Shown here: in pieces, positions 9,584-19,274 of the stretch
How the letters are laid out: each line of letters begins with the position of its first letter
How positions within the stretch are numbered: position 1 is the first letter of the stretch
Assembly: GCF_014698065.1 (NCBI RefSeq)
Contig: NZ_JACJSI010000008.1
Span: forward strand, 1-64,000
Reading direction: 5' to 3'
DNA: 64,000 bases
DNA from: Nostoc flagelliforme FACHB-838
GTDB taxonomy: Bacteria > Cyanobacteriota > Cyanobacteriia > Cyanobacteriales > Nostocaceae
Program-made: the position numbers and the translations under genes
Notes under the pieces: generated by a model
The model's input: the letters and a program-made list of their open reading frames with translations, nothing else
What the model was told of the DNA's origin: nothing
Databases searched by the model: none

Positions 9584-11032
9584 CTAATTACGATGCCAGC
9601 GTGTACCATCACGGCTATCAATTAGCGTAATACCTTCTGCTTGAAGTTCGTCACGAATGCGATCGCTTTCGGCAAAATTTTTGGCTTTACGTGCTTCTTG
9701 TCTTTGCTGAATTTTCGCCTCAATTTCCGCATCAGTTAAACCATTCGTGTGAGTTTCTGCTTCTATCTCAGCTTCTAAACCCAAAACTCCAGCTAATGTG
9801 ACGAGTGTTTGCCATTGCCGGTGTAACTCCTCTGGTAATGTTTCGGTTTTCCCTTCATGCACAAGAATATGCCCTTCACGGCTCAGTTCTTTAGCTAGTT
9901 TAAACAGCACTGTTAACCCACCAGGAAAATTAAAGTCGTTATTTACAACTTTTTGGAAGCGTTCAACATCGGGATTGGGGATTAGAATATTCTGAGTTCC
10001 CAAATTCCAGCCGAGTTTTTTACCGTATTGATGCCCAAAAAGTAAACCTTCTTTAATGGTGTGCCAGCCATTAGTTGCTGCGGCGATCGCTTCGTCGGTA
10101 AAATCAATTGGCGTGCGATATTGAGCGGTCAATACGAACAACCGCACTGCCATCGGGTCAACTCCTCGATCCAGCAATTCTCGAATAGTGATGAAGTTGC
10201 CCAAAGATTTGGACATTTTTTCCCCATCTACCTTTACCATGCCGTTATGTAACCAGTAACGCGCTAGGGGTTTTCCGGTTACTGCCTCAGATTGGGCAAT
10301 TTCGTTTTCATGGTGAGGAAAAATTAAGTCAGCACCACCAGCATGAATATCTATAGTATCACCCAGGCGATCGCGCACCATTGCCGAGCATTCTATATGC
10401 CACCCCGGACGACCTGCGCCCCAAGGTGATTCCCAAGCAGGTTCTCCCGCTTTTGCCGCCTTCCATAAAGCAAAATCAAAGGGATCTTTCTTTTTCTGAT
10501 ATTCTGGATCTTCTACATTGACGCGCTCGCTTTTCCCTGCTTGCATATCTTCTAACCTACGTCCCGAAAGCTTGCCATACTCAGAAAACTGCCGCACTGC
10601 ATAATACACATCGCCGTCAGCAGGGTAAGCAAAACCTTTATTTTCTAACTCATGAATTAATCGCTGAATGCCGTTAATCGTGTGTGTCGCGCGGGGATAC
10701 TCATCAGCTTCTTTGATTCCCAACCGCGCCATATCCTCAAAATATGCTTTGATGAAGCGATCGGCTACAGCTTCCATTGAGGAATGTTCAGCACAGGCTC
10801 GATTGAGAATCTTGTCATCAATATCGGTAAAATTTTGGATATATCGGACTTCATAACCGATAAACTGGAGGTATCGGCGTACTACGTCCCAAACGATGCA
10901 AGCTCTAGCATGACCCAAATGGCAGTAGTCGTACACCGTCACGCCGCAGTAATACATCTTAACCTTGCCTGCTTCGACTGTTTCAAACGGTTCTTGACGA
11001 CGGGTGAGGGTATTGTAAAGGGTTAGGGTCAT
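9584..11032 (-). CDS. cysS: Cysteinyl-tRNA synthetase
   Basis: This class I synthetase charges tRNA-Cys. It shows the zinc-ligand and HIGH region [18 protein letters not shown], the downstream zinc and active-site residues in WHIECSAM and HHENE, and the KMSKSLGN signature. The C-terminal helical domain ends with [20 protein letters not shown]. The frame is open up to 11101, but the family start corresponds to ATG at 11032 ([16 protein letters not shown]). The 23 residues upstream do not match the family. The resulting 482 residues is a normal length. Confidence 0.96.
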   Translation of the reverse strand: MTLTLYNTLTRRQEPFETVEAGKVKMYYCGVTVYDYCHLGHARACIVWDVVRRYLQFIGYEVRYIQNFTDIDDKILNRACAEHSSMEAVADRFIKAYFEDMARLGIKEADEYPRATHTINGIQRLIHELENKGFAYPADGDVYYAVRQFSEYGKLSGRRLEDMQAGKSERVNVEDPEYQKKKDPFDFALWKAAKAGEPAWESPWGAGRPGWHIECSAMVRDRLGDTIDIHAGGADLIFPHHENEIAQSEAVTGKPLARYWLHNGMVKVDGEKMSKSLGNFITIRELLDRGVDPMAVRLFVLTAQYRTPIDFTDEAIAAATNGWHTIKEGLLFGHQYGKKLGWNLGTQNILIPNPDVERFQKVVNNDFNFPGGLTVLFKLAKELSREGHILVHEGKTETLPEELHRQWQTLVTLAGVLGLEAEIEAETHTNGLTDAEIEAKIQQRQEARKAKNFAESDRIRDELQAEGITLIDSRDGTRWHRN

Positions 11033-11278
11033 AACAGAGTAATGCGGAAATAAGGAGATACGTAATAATAGGGTAAAGCAGCTGGGATGACAGTCCAGCA
11101 TCCCTATGCTAGTACGTCACGGCGGAAATCAACATACTATTGGACAAAATCTCGAAAGCCCAAAAATCAAGGGTTTTTGACTTTTGACTTTTCACTTTTG
11201 ACTTCCACCTTGCGGCGCTAGTGTTTTCTGGACTATCTGCGCTACATTACTATTTTTTGAATATTTGATAACAGCGCT

Positions 11279-12400
11279 ATGCAATCAGCAGTTACACCCG
11301 AATCTTCGGCAATGGATACGCCTAAACAAGGAATGCCAGTAACAATTATTACGGGTTTTCTCGGTAGTGGCAAGACGACTTTACTTAATCATATCCTCAA
11401 CAACCAACAGGGGTTAAAAACCGCTGTTCTCGTGAATGAATTTGGTGAAATTGGCATCGACAACGAGCTAATTGTTTCCACTGGTGAGAACATGGTGGAA
11501 CTAAATAATGGTTGTATCTGCTGCACTATTAATAATGATTTAGTAGATGCAGTTTACAAAGTTTTAGAACGCCAAGAAAATCTAGATTATCTAGTAGTGG
11601 AAACAACTGGATTGGCAGATCCGCTACCAGTGGCTTTAACATTCTTAGGCACAGAATTGCGGGATTTAACCCGCTTAGATTCGATTATTACTGTGGTAGA
11701 TGCTGCCAATTACAGCCTAGATTTATTTAACTCTGAGGCAGCATACAGCCAGATTGCTTATGGTGATGTGATTGTTCTGAATAAAGCTGATTTGGTTGAT
11801 GAAGCCACTTTAAACGAGTTAGAAAGAAAAATTAACGAAGTTAAGGAAGGAGCAAGAATTATTCGCGCTACGCGATCGCAAGTGCCACTTCCGTTAATTC
11901 TCAGTGTTGGTCTGTTTGAGTCTGATAAGTATTTTGACACAGTGGCCGATGAACATGATCATCACGATCATGAACACGATCATCACGACCACGATGATCA
12001 CGATCACTCAACATGCGGTCACGATCATCACGAACATGACCATGAGCATCACGACCATCACCATCATTCTGACCATTTAGAAAATGATGGTTTCACTTCC
12101 ATCTCTTTCCAAAGTGACAAGCCTTTTTCTATTAGGAAGTTTCAGTATTTCTTAGATAACCAACTACCCTCAAATATCTTCCGAGCGAAGGGGATTATGT
12201 GGTTTGATGAAAGTCCGAAGCGTCATATTTTTCACCTTTGCGGTAAACGCTTTACGTTGGATGATGATGAATGGCAAGGTCAATTAAAAAACCAACTAGT
12301 GCTAATTGGTCAAAATTTGGATCGTGAGGCTTTAATTTCTCAACTCGAAAACTGCATTTGTCTACCTTCAAAGTCTCGCGGTAAAGGCTTTAGCAAATAA
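11279..12400 (+). CDS. CobW/ZNG-type (COG0523) metal-chaperone GTPase with histidine-rich tract
   Basis: This 373-residue G3E-family GTPase has Walker A GFLGSGKT (26-33), the metal-binding CxCC motif Cys79-Ile-Cys81-Cys82 and the GTP-specificity motif NKAD. The C-terminal CobW_C domain is preceded by a tract at about residues 222-268 made almost entirely of His, Asp and Glu with one Cys. Such tracts bind Zn, Ni or Co. The family includes CobW and zinc-transferring ZNG1 proteins. No cobalamin genes or readable Zur box are adjacent, so the metal is unassigned. A second in-frame ATG at 11312 is an alternative start. Confidence 0.92.
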   Translation: MQSAVTPESSAMDTPKQGMPVTIITGFLGSGKTTLLNHILNNQQGLKTAVLVNEFGEIGIDNELIVSTGENMVELNNGCICCTINNDLVDAVYKVLERQENLDYLVVETTGLADPLPVALTFLGTELRDLTRLDSIITVVDAANYSLDLFNSEAAYSQIAYGDVIVLNKADLVDEATLNELERKINEVKEGARIIRATRSQVPLPLILSVGLFESDKYFDTVADEHDHHDHEHDHHDHDDHDHSTCGHDHHEHDHEHHDHHHHSDHLENDGFTSISFQSDKPFSIRKFQYFLDNQLPSNIFRAKGIMWFDESPKRHIFHLCGKRFTLDDDEWQGQLKNQLVLIGQNLDREALISQLENCICLPSKSRGKGFSK

Positions 12401-12432
12401 AAGTTAGGAGTTAAAAGCTTACTCATTACTTG

Positions 12433-12462
12433 TTCCCAGGTTCCACCTGGGAATGCATTCCC
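12433..12462. repeat. Two overlapping, mutually exclusive hairpins
   Basis: The bases 12433-12453 form ttcccaggt-tcc-acctgggaa (9-bp stem). The bases 12449-12462 form the palindrome gggaatgcattccc. They share five bases, so only one can fold at a time. The element lies 33 bases after the CobW-type gene and resembles a dispersed Nostoc repeat. Confidence 0.7.
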
Positions 12463-12660
12463 AATGGCGGAGCCATCGATTTTGAGCAATAAAAAATGAG
12501 AGAATAGCGTAGGCGTAGCCCGCACTTCTCTACGAGACGCTGCACGTAGCTTGCTTGCCCAAAGGGTTACGGCTGCGCTCAGTAAACTTTATAGACATCG
12601 CTTCCTCACTGCCCTGCATTTACGCGCGAGTGTTTCGCCAATAATTACGAATTAGTTAAA

Positions 12661-13113
12661 ATGCGCGTTGTTATCCAGCGAGTTAAATCATCTCAAGTTG
12701 CAGTTAATGGTGAAATTCTCGGCAAAATTGGGCAGGGGCTAAATTTGCTCGTAGGCATAGCCAATACCGACACTGATGTTGAAATCGACTGGATGGTGCG
12801 TAAGTGCCTAGAATTGCGGCTGTTTCCTGACGAGGAAGGAGATGAACGTTGGCAAAAATCTGTACAAGAAATTGGCGGTGAGTTATTGGTAGTCAGTCAA
12901 TTTACGCTTTACGGCGACTGTCGCAAAGGCCGTCGTCCTTCTTTTGACCGTTCAGCCACTCCCCAATCAGCAGCAGATTTGTATGATCGTTTTGTTACCA
13001 AATTAAGAGCTAGCGGTTTGCAGGTAGAAACAGGTCAATTTGGTGCAATGATGCAAGTTACGATTGAAAACGATGGCCCTGTAACTTTGTTACTTGAAAA
13101 AGAAGCAATTTAA
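12661..13113 (+). CDS. dtd: D-aminoacyl-tRNA deacylase
   Basis: Dtd removes D-amino acids wrongly attached to tRNAs. The 150-residue protein opens with [17 protein letters not shown] and carries the two active-site signatures: [17 protein letters not shown] (the SQFTL motif) and the C-terminal [10 protein letters not shown] (the GP motif). The length is typical. The region before it (12480-12600) is filled with GC-rich repeat debris, so its promoter must lie in the last 60 bases or within that debris. Confidence 0.97.
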   Translation: MRVVIQRVKSSQVAVNGEILGKIGQGLNLLVGIANTDTDVEIDWMVRKCLELRLFPDEEGDERWQKSVQEIGGELLVVSQFTLYGDCRKGRRPSFDRSATPQSAADLYDRFVTKLRASGLQVETGQFGAMMQVTIENDGPVTLLLEKEAI

Positions 13114-13217
13114 GTAGATATACTAAAAGAATGAATAACAGTAGCCTCTAGACCGTGGTGTTCTAATTGATGAGAGAATATTAAATTAACCATCATAATA
13201 GTTTAAATTCACTAATC

Positions 13218-13559
13218 ATGGCGAAAATCCAGTTTTCTAGAGGTCTTGACGAAGAAGTAACTCCAGATGTGCGCTTGACGCGATCGCGCACTGGCGACAG
13301 TGGTACAGCGACCTTTATTTTTACGAATCCGAAGATTTTAGATCAAGGTAGCACCGAAGATATTACCGGGATGTACTTGATTGACGAAGAAGGCGAAATA
13401 ATTACTCGTGAAGTTAAGGCTAAATTTATTAACGGTAAACCAGAAGAATTAGAAGCACTTTACGTCATGAAATCTGCCCAAGAATGGGAGCGTTTTATGC
13501 GCTTCATGGAGCGGTATGCTGAAGAAAACGATCTGGGACTGAGTAAAAAAGAGGCATAG
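13218..13559 (+). CDS. psb28: Photosystem II assembly protein Psb28
   Basis: Psb28 is a cytoplasmic-side assembly factor that binds PSII intermediates containing CP47. The 113-residue sequence matches the family throughout: [30 protein letters not shown], a central [16 protein letters not shown] and the C-terminal [19 protein letters not shown]. The ATG at 13218 follows an AT-rich leader. The stop codon TAG is part of the first unit of a heptamer array (ggcatag) that continues downstream. Confidence 0.96.
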   Translation: MAKIQFSRGLDEEVTPDVRLTRSRTGDSGTATFIFTNPKILDQGSTEDITGMYLIDEEGEIITREVKAKFINGKPEELEALYVMKSAQEWERFMRFMERYAEENDLGLSKKEA

Positions 13560-13623
13560 GGCATAGGGAATAGGGCATCGGGCATGGGTATTATTGTCAT
13601 GCCCAATGCGCCATTCCCCATTA
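13554..13623. repeat. Heptanucleotide array (ggcatag) with inverted arm at the psb28 3' end
   Basis: Successive heptamers of type ggcatag, ggaatag, ggcatcg and ggcatgg begin at the psb28 stop codon. After a short AT-rich loop they are followed by inverted copies (catgcccaatgcgccattcccc). A long, imperfect hairpin is possible, perhaps acting in 3'-end formation. Confidence 0.8.
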
Positions 13624-13651
13624 TCTATGAGCAAAAATTTATGACTGACCT

Positions 13652-14164
13652 ATGACATCACAACCCCACCCAGATAACTCTAAAATTACAGTAAATTGTG
13701 CTGTGGTTACTGTCAGCGATACACGCACTTTTAAAACAGATAAAAGTGGACAGCTAATTCAGCAGTTACTCCTTAGCGCTAACCATGCTGTAGAAGCTTA
13801 CATAATTATTAAGGATGAAGCAACACAAATTCAAGAGCAGATCGAAAATCTGGGTGAAAGCTTAAATTTGGATGCTGTAATTTTCAGTGGTGGTACAGGT
13901 ATTGCACCAAGAGATACCACTTATGATGCCATTGAGAAATTACTAGAGAAAACGTTACCGGGATTTGGTGAGTTATTTCGTTTTTTAAGTTATCAAGAAA
14001 TTGGTTCGCGGGCGATCGCTTCTCGTGCCGTTGCTGGTGTTTATCAAGATAAATTAATCTTCTCGCTTCCTGGTTCTAGTAACGCTGTGCGACTGGCAAT
14101 GGAAAAACTGATTTTACCCGAACTCACTCACTTGGTAAACCAAGTTTGTAAGGGGGTGAAATGA
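13652..14164 (+). CDS. moaB: Molybdenum cofactor biosynthesis protein, MoaB/Mog family
   Basis: The 170-residue protein has the MPT-binding fold of the MoaB/Mog family. It contains the start VNCAVVTVSDTRTF, the GGTGIAPRDTTYDAI loop that binds molybdopterin, an acidic and aromatic segment PGFGELFRFLSYQEIGSRAIASRA, and LPGSSNAVRLAM near the end. Family members adenylate molybdopterin before metal insertion. MoaB and Mog cannot be separated with certainty by eye. The ATG at 13652 lies shortly after the repeat array that follows psb28. Molybdoenzymes such as nitrate reductase or nitrogenase would be the users. Confidence 0.93.
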   Translation: MTSQPHPDNSKITVNCAVVTVSDTRTFKTDKSGQLIQQLLLSANHAVEAYIIIKDEATQIQEQIENLGESLNLDAVIFSGGTGIAPRDTTYDAIEKLLEKTLPGFGELFRFLSYQEIGSRAIASRAVAGVYQDKLIFSLPGSSNAVRLAMEKLILPELTHLVNQVCKGVK

Positions 14165-14302
14165 GCAGTCTTTCAGAAAGTTACCACGATTAATTTAGCT
14201 AAAACAAAGGTATCAGATACTAAAATCATCCTTTATATCCTTACATCTTAAGGCTACCCAGAATTATAGTGAAACGGATGAAATGTTGTTAATATCAGGT
14301 TA

Positions 14303-16057
14303 ATGATGCAGCCTCTTCACTGGAATTGCATAATAGCTCACGGCATCACTGCATTTTCCTACTTTGGCATTCCGACAATAATAGGAGTTTTCTTTGCAAA
14401 AACTAGGGCAACTATCCCTTCTAAGTTTAGGCTAGCCTTTTTCTTATCAGGTGGATTCGTACTATTTTGTGGATTTCATCACCTATTGGCGGTTTTTGAG
14501 CCACATTCTGCAGTGTCGCTGTTGCACTTAGCCGTACTCGACTTAACGGCGTTTATTTCATTATCTGCATTATTCTGCCTAATGCCGACTGCTTATCAAA
14601 TTTTAGAAGCGATCGCCATATCTCAACGAAATACCCGTGAACTTCAACGCAGCCAGCAAATGCAACAGCTATTCCTAGATCAGGGCCCTTTTGGAGCTTA
14701 TATCAAAGATGAGCAATCTAGAATACTCTACTACAACCAGGAGCTACAGTCTAAATTTTTGGTAGATGCAGAAGAATGGTTGGGAAAAAGAGATAGTGAA
14801 TTCTTGCCAGATCCAGAAGAGGGGCGGCGGGTAATGGAAAACGATCAAATCGTTTTAAAGACTCTACAACCCTTGAAGCTGATTGAAGAGGTAAAGATAC
14901 CTGGTAATGATCAGCCGTGCTACTGGCTATCGTTTAAGTTTCCGTTTAGCGATGGTGCAACGGGCGATCGCCGCATTGGTGGGATCAGTATTGATATTAC
15001 AGAATCTATAGAAGCACAGCGATCGCTCACTGACTTAAATCGGCAGCTAGCAGAAAAAGCACTGGAATTAGAGGAAAAAAAACAGGAACTTATATATCTT
15101 TCAGATATGGCGGATATGCTTTATTCTTGCGAGTCTGAAGATGAGGTGTATCAAGTAGTTGCTTTAACCTGTTCTAAGCTGTTTCCTAATATGAGTGGTT
15201 GTATCTGTATAATTTCTAATTCCAAGAATTATGTTCAGATGAATAGTTCTTGGGGAGAAGAAAGAACCACTAAAGAAATATTTTCACAATCTGAGTGTTG
15301 GGCATTACGGAGAGATAAACTTAACCTTTTCTCGCCTCGTAACTCAGGACTGGTATGCAACCACTTAATACACCCTGTTAGTGGCACACATTTGTGTATT
15401 CCATTGTTTGGAGAAGGCGAAATAGTGGGAATTTTACACATCTATGCGCTTGAAGAAATCAGTCCAGAAGAGCAACAAATTGCTGAGATTATTGCTAGAA
15501 CATTAGGCTTTACACTGAATAATATATCAATAAAACAACGTCTAACTTATGAAAGTTTGCGTGATGGGATGACCCAACTATTCAATCAAAACTATATGGA
15601 AACTATAACGGAACAAAGGTTAGCCGAAGCTGACCGTTCGGGACAACCTGTTAGTATTATTTTTCTTGATATTGATAACTTCAAATCTTACAACTCGCGC
15701 TATGGGCATGTGACTGCCAACATTGTTCTTAAGGGATTAGCAAAGCTGCTATTAACATCTATTCGCTCCTTTGATATTGCTTGCAGATGGGGTGGTGAAG
15801 AATTTGTGATTTTGATGCCTAATATGACATTAGAAAATCTCAGGAAGCGAGTAGAAGAAATAAGGCTAGATGTTGAAAAAATGCAATTGAAGGACGGCGA
15901 TCAGATCCTTGAAGGCATCACCGCTTCTTTTGGAATAGCTGTATCAGAACCAGGGATTACAGTTAAAGATTTGTTGAATCGGGCAAATCAAGCGATGCTT
16001 GAGGCAAAGCAAACAGGAAAGAATCGGGTTAGGGAGTATGTAAATACCTGTAATTAA
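14303..16057 (+). CDS. Membrane diguanylate cyclase with ethylene-receptor-like sensor, PAS, GAF and GGDEF domains
   Basis: This 584-residue protein starts with three hydrophobic helices (residues 8-105). They align with the copper/ethylene-binding domain of plant ETR1: Tyr20 and Ile23-Pro24 in helix 1, and Cys56 and His60 (CGFHH) in helix 2. The ETR1 Asp25 position is His13 here. A PAS domain (about 115-240, ending GGISIDITES), a short coiled coil, a GAF domain (about 265-405) and a GGDEF domain follow. The active site is GGEEF at 497-501, with an RxxD inhibitory site at 488-491. It probably makes cyclic di-GMP in response to a membrane or gas signal. The ligand is inferred only. Confidence 0.88.
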   Translation: MMQPLHWNCIIAHGITAFSYFGIPTIIGVFFAKTRATIPSKFRLAFFLSGGFVLFCGFHHLLAVFEPHSAVSLLHLAVLDLTAFISLSALFCLMPTAYQILEAIAISQRNTRELQRSQQMQQLFLDQGPFGAYIKDEQSRILYYNQELQSKFLVDAEEWLGKRDSEFLPDPEEGRRVMENDQIVLKTLQPLKLIEEVKIPGNDQPCYWLSFKFPFSDGATGDRRIGGISIDITESIEAQRSLTDLNRQLAEKALELEEKKQELIYLSDMADMLYSCESEDEVYQVVALTCSKLFPNMSGCICIISNSKNYVQMNSSWGEERTTKEIFSQSECWALRRDKLNLFSPRNSGLVCNHLIHPVSGTHLCIPLFGEGEIVGILHIYALEEISPEEQQIAEIIARTLGFTLNNISIKQRLTYESLRDGMTQLFNQNYMETITEQRLAEADRSGQPVSIIFLDIDNFKSYNSRYGHVTANIVLKGLAKLLLTSIRSFDIACRWGGEEFVILMPNMTLENLRKRVEEIRLDVEKMQLKDGDQILEGITASFGIAVSEPGITVKDLLNRANQAMLEAKQTGKNRVREYVNTCN

Positions 16058-16111
16058 TTCTTTTTTCAAATTGGTATGATTTCTAAATTCTGTTTTGATA
16101 ATTTACCTTAT

Positions 16112-16150
16112 AAAAAAACAACTCCCTGAAGATGTGGGAGTTGTTTTTTT
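16112..16150. terminator. Bidirectional rho-independent terminator
   Basis: The stem caactccc/gggagttg with a 9-base loop is flanked by A7 on the left and T7 on the right. It sits between the convergent cyclase gene and mraY and can end transcription from both sides. Confidence 0.9.
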
Positions 16151-16207
16151 GTATTCAAGCAGTTTTTAAAACATTTAGAATGGAGCGAAGCCTGCGGCGG
16201 GCTGCGC

Positions 16208-17299
16208 CTACGCTAAACAAATAGTAGCTAAAATAGCAGCGATTATATAAAACACTCCAACCACTTGTAATTCTGACCAGCCAGTAAGTTCCAAATGATG
16301 ATGTAAAGGTGCCATTTTGAACAGGCGTTTGCCTTTGCCATCGGGACCCTTCGTGGCTTTATAATAACTTACCTGTGCCATCACCGAAATGGTTTCTACA
16401 AAAAAGATACCACTGAGAATAAACAGAGCTACTAAGGTGTTTGTCAGTAACGCTACAGCAGCCAAAGCTCCTCCTAGCGCTAAAGAACCAGTATCTCCCA
16501 TAAAAACACGGGCTGGATTACGGTTATGGGCTAAGAAACCCAAGCACCCGCCACTTAAAGCAGCACAGAAAACCATCAATCCTGGGGCTGTTGGGGCGAT
16601 TAAGGCACCTAATGCCAAAAGTGCGATCGCTACTGTTCCTGCTGCCAAGCCATCAATACCATCTGTTAAATTAGTTGCATTACTTTCTGCAACTAATACA
16701 AAACCAGCTAAAGGCCAAAATAAGAATCCTAATGGTAGCGTGAAGCTCACCCAAGGCAAAGCAATATTTGTAATATTAGAAGGTTGATTAAACATCAGCC
16801 AGAGACAAAACAGAGCTGCAAAACTCACCTGCAAAGCTAGTTTTGTTCCGGGAGATATACCTTTATTTGATTTACGGCGGAGAATTTGCCAATCGTCAAG
16901 CCAGCCAACCAACCCGTAGCTGATTGTCAAAGCCGAAACTGCAAGCACCTCTGTAGAGAAATTAGCCAATATACAAGCAAGCAGCACAGATACTGGTATA
17001 AACAATATACCGCCCATTGTGGGAGTGCCTGCCTTTTTTAGATGGGCTTGGGGGCCATCTTCACGAATTATTTGTCCAGTTTTGAGTGCTTGAAGTAAGG
17101 GTATTACCCAATACCCCACCACACCTGAACCCATAGCACACAGAAGTAGTGGCAGGGTTAACGACATACTTTGCCAAGGTAGCCTATTGGCCATCGAATC
17201 CAACCAAAATGCCGTTGTACCTAGCCCTATGGCTAATAAAGAGGCTAAAGCGATTCCAGAAATATTTAATCCTTGCTCAGGAGATAATTTAGCGTCCAC
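16208..17299 (-). CDS. mraY: Phospho-N-acetylmuramoyl-pentapeptide transferase
   Basis: MraY transfers phospho-MurNAc-pentapeptide to undecaprenyl phosphate, giving lipid I in the inner membrane. The 363-residue, multi-helix protein has the signatures DGPQAHLKKAGTPTMGG, LVGWLDDW, ESNATNLTDGIDGLAAG, NPARVFMGDTGSLALGG and the HHHLELTGW loop near the end. The start is GTG at 17299 (MDAKLSPEQGLNISG), matching the usual cyanobacterial start. The last residues (Leu-Ala) and the TAG come from a GC-rich repeat (gcctgcggcgggctgcgcct), so the tail is probably a few residues shorter than in relatives. Confidence 0.96.
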   Translation of the reverse strand: MDAKLSPEQGLNISGIALASLLAIGLGTTAFWLDSMANRLPWQSMSLTLPLLLCAMGSGVVGYWVIPLLQALKTGQIIREDGPQAHLKKAGTPTMGGILFIPVSVLLACILANFSTEVLAVSALTISYGLVGWLDDWQILRRKSNKGISPGTKLALQVSFAALFCLWLMFNQPSNITNIALPWVSFTLPLGFLFWPLAGFVLVAESNATNLTDGIDGLAAGTVAIALLALGALIAPTAPGLMVFCAALSGGCLGFLAHNRNPARVFMGDTGSLALGGALAAVALLTNTLVALFILSGIFFVETISVMAQVSYYKATKGPDGKGKRLFKMAPLHHHLELTGWSELQVVGVFYIIAAILATICLA

Positions 17300-17379
17300 A
17301 GAAGTTTCCCTTCACTCCACACTTAATAAAATTGAATACCAGGAACTAGGGATACCACCAAGTCCCTAACCTGAAAAGG

Positions 17380-17616
17380 CTAATCCTCAGCGATTCCTAT
17401 TTCATCATCATCATCGAGGTCGTAGCCAATTCCATCTTCCACGCCCATTAGGGAGTCGATTCCTTCTTCGTCATCTTGAAAATCCGGTTCGTGAACGTCA
17501 CGCGCGATGATCCTACCATTGGTTTGTAACCAATCCAACAAAGAAGACTTTGGTTTTAAGGGGATGACATCGGCTCGTTGGTTACGGGGTTCTTCACGTA
17601 ATGGAGAGTTCAACAT
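17380..17616 (-). CDS. DUF3134 family protein
   Basis: A small acidic cyanobacterial protein of unknown function. ATG at 17616 (MLNSPLREEPRNQRADVIPL) matches the family start. An upstream in-frame ATG at 17655 would add 13 unrelated residues. A conserved SSLLDWLQTNGRIIARD segment is followed by a strongly acidic C-terminus (DLDDDDEIGIAED). It lies upstream of mraY on the same strand with an 80-base gap and might be co-transcribed with it. Confidence 0.82.
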   Translation of the reverse strand: MLNSPLREEPRNQRADVIPLKPKSSLLDWLQTNGRIIARDVHEPDFQDDEEGIDSLMGVEDGIGYDLDDDDEIGIAED

Positions 17617-17859
17617 ATCGAGTGAGGACAAGAAAAGGTTTACGTAAGTTGACATTTAGAGTTTATCACTTGACACGGATTAATTTAGTTATCTTTTCAA
17701 CGCTTTAGTTGATAAATCCGTATTCAGATAGAAATTTTTTATTTAATAGCCATAAGGCTTATGTCAAGTGATTCTTAGTAATTTTTATGGCTCTACATAT
17801 ATGTCATGAATATCTTGTTTATCCTGAGGGAAAGTGAATAATTTTTGAGGTGACAGGCG

Positions 17860-18444
17860 ATGATGGGAAAAGCGGCTCTTATGGATACGATCGCTGGTAC
17901 AAATCGCGGTCTACTAGCGACCCCAGTACAAAAACAGGCTATCTTAACAGCGATCGCCAATTTAGAAGACTTTAATCCTACACCCCGTCCGGTAGAAGCT
18001 GGTAATTTGCTAGATGGCAATTGGCGATTACTATACACCACTAGCAAGGCTCTTTTAAACTTAGATCGTCTACCTTTGTGCAAACTGGGTCAAATCTATC
18101 AGTGTATCCGGGTAGAGACTACCAGCGTTTACAACATAGCTGAGATTTATGGCTTACCTTATTTAGAAGGATTAGTCAGCGTTGCTGCTAAATTTGAGCC
18201 AGTTTCAGATCGGCGTGTCCAAGTGAAATTTGAGCGTTCTATTATCGGCTTACAACGTTTAATAGAATACAATTCTCCGGTAACTTTTATCCAACAAATT
18301 GAAGCAGGTAAAAAATTTCCGGCGATTGATTTTGCTGTAAACAGTGATAACCAGCAAGGCTGGTTAGATATCACTTATATAGATAACGATCTGCGGATTG
18401 GCAGAGGTAACGAAGGAAGTGTGTTTGTCTTAACTAAAACATAA
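17860..18444 (+). CDS. PAP/fibrillin family protein
   Basis: This is a plastid-lipid-associated protein (plastoglobulin/fibrillin) family member of 194 residues. Family proteins bind lipophilic molecules at thylakoids or lipid droplets. The signature LLDGNWRLLYTTSKALL at about residues 50-65 and the C-terminal WLDITYIDNDLRIGRGNEGSVFVL (in two parts) are diagnostic. It lacks a signal peptide. Two adjacent ATG codons (17860 and 17863) could each start translation. It is divergent from the DUF3134 gene. Confidence 0.92.
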   Translation: MMGKAALMDTIAGTNRGLLATPVQKQAILTAIANLEDFNPTPRPVEAGNLLDGNWRLLYTTSKALLNLDRLPLCKLGQIYQCIRVETTSVYNIAEIYGLPYLEGLVSVAAKFEPVSDRRVQVKFERSIIGLQRLIEYNSPVTFIQQIEAGKKFPAIDFAVNSDNQQGWLDITYIDNDLRIGRGNEGSVFVLTKT

Positions 18445-18807
18445 GCTTCTACAAAATAACCGCTTGCGAACGAAGGTACGCTATAACATGTGCCTTGTCA
18501 AGTAAGCTATAATACCGTTTTCAATTTGGGTGAGAGTAGGGAGTGGAAATAATGGGAGATAAGGAAGCAGGGGGAGCAGGGGGAGCAGAGGAAGAAAGAA
18601 TAATTAATACTCAATGCCCAATGCCCAATCTCCATTTCCCAATCGCTAATCCCCAATTACTCCTTATCCCCAGAGGGGGCCCTGCATTCCCCAATCCACA
18701 ATTCAGACAAATAACTTAACAAAGACTCTTGCTGCTACCTTCAGGTTGTAGAGTGAAATCAATTAGCCCTCTAGATTGGCGATTGATAACTAAAAGGGAA
18801 AATAATC
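18445..18807. other. Intergenic region with purine-rich and heptamer filler
   Basis: No gene is seen. From about 18550 to 18610 the sequence is purine-rich (ggagcagggggagcagagga). Degenerate heptamers of the caatgccc type follow to about 18710. The last 70 bases before psaE should hold its promoter, but I see no certain boxes. Confidence 0.55.
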
Positions 18808-19023
18808 ATGGTTCAACGTGGTTCTAAAGTACGTATTCTCCGCCCTGAGTCCTACTGGTTTCAGGATCTAGGAACTGTGGCTTCCATTGACCAAAGCGGC
18901 ATCAAATACCCCGTAATTGTCCGTTTTGAAAAGGTCAATTACTCTGGTATCAATACCAACAACTTTGCTCAAGATGAATTAGTAGAGGTTGAAGCACCAA
19001 AGGCTAAACCACCTAAAAAATAA
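18808..19023 (+). CDS. psaE: Photosystem I reaction centre subunit IV
   Basis: PsaE is a stromal-side extrinsic PSI subunit that helps dock ferredoxin and supports cyclic electron flow. The 71-residue SH3-like protein starts [20 protein letters not shown] and contains [20 protein letters not shown] and [11 protein letters not shown]. It ends in the usual Lys/Pro/Ala-rich tail. The ATG at 18808 has a purine-rich ribosome site (aaaaggga). It appears to be monocistronic. Confidence 0.98.
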   Translation: MVQRGSKVRILRPESYWFQDLGTVASIDQSGIKYPVIVRFEKVNYSGINTNNFAQDELVEVEAPKAKPPKK

Positions 19024-19274
19024 GCAGCAAAGCTACAAGGGGTTGTTTGATACGATGATGAAGGGAAGTCTTAAGTATGAAGTCTGAAGTATAAAACTTT
19101 CAGTTCATTCATGCCTTTTCCTAGCCTACCCTAATCGACGAGAAGCCGCCCTGCGGGTATTTACGGTTTCTTTTGGGTAGTATTACGAGCCACTTACGGG
19201 TGTGTAAGTTACTACCCCATCTCTTATTGCTTGATATCTCAAATACATCAAAATTGCCTGCTTAATCAGCTTGA

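Noticed and set aside
16389..16787. 132-residue plus-strand frame antisense to mraY
   Set aside because: It is a shadow of the hydrophobic mraY coding sequence, with Lys/Pro/Ala-rich nonsense composition.
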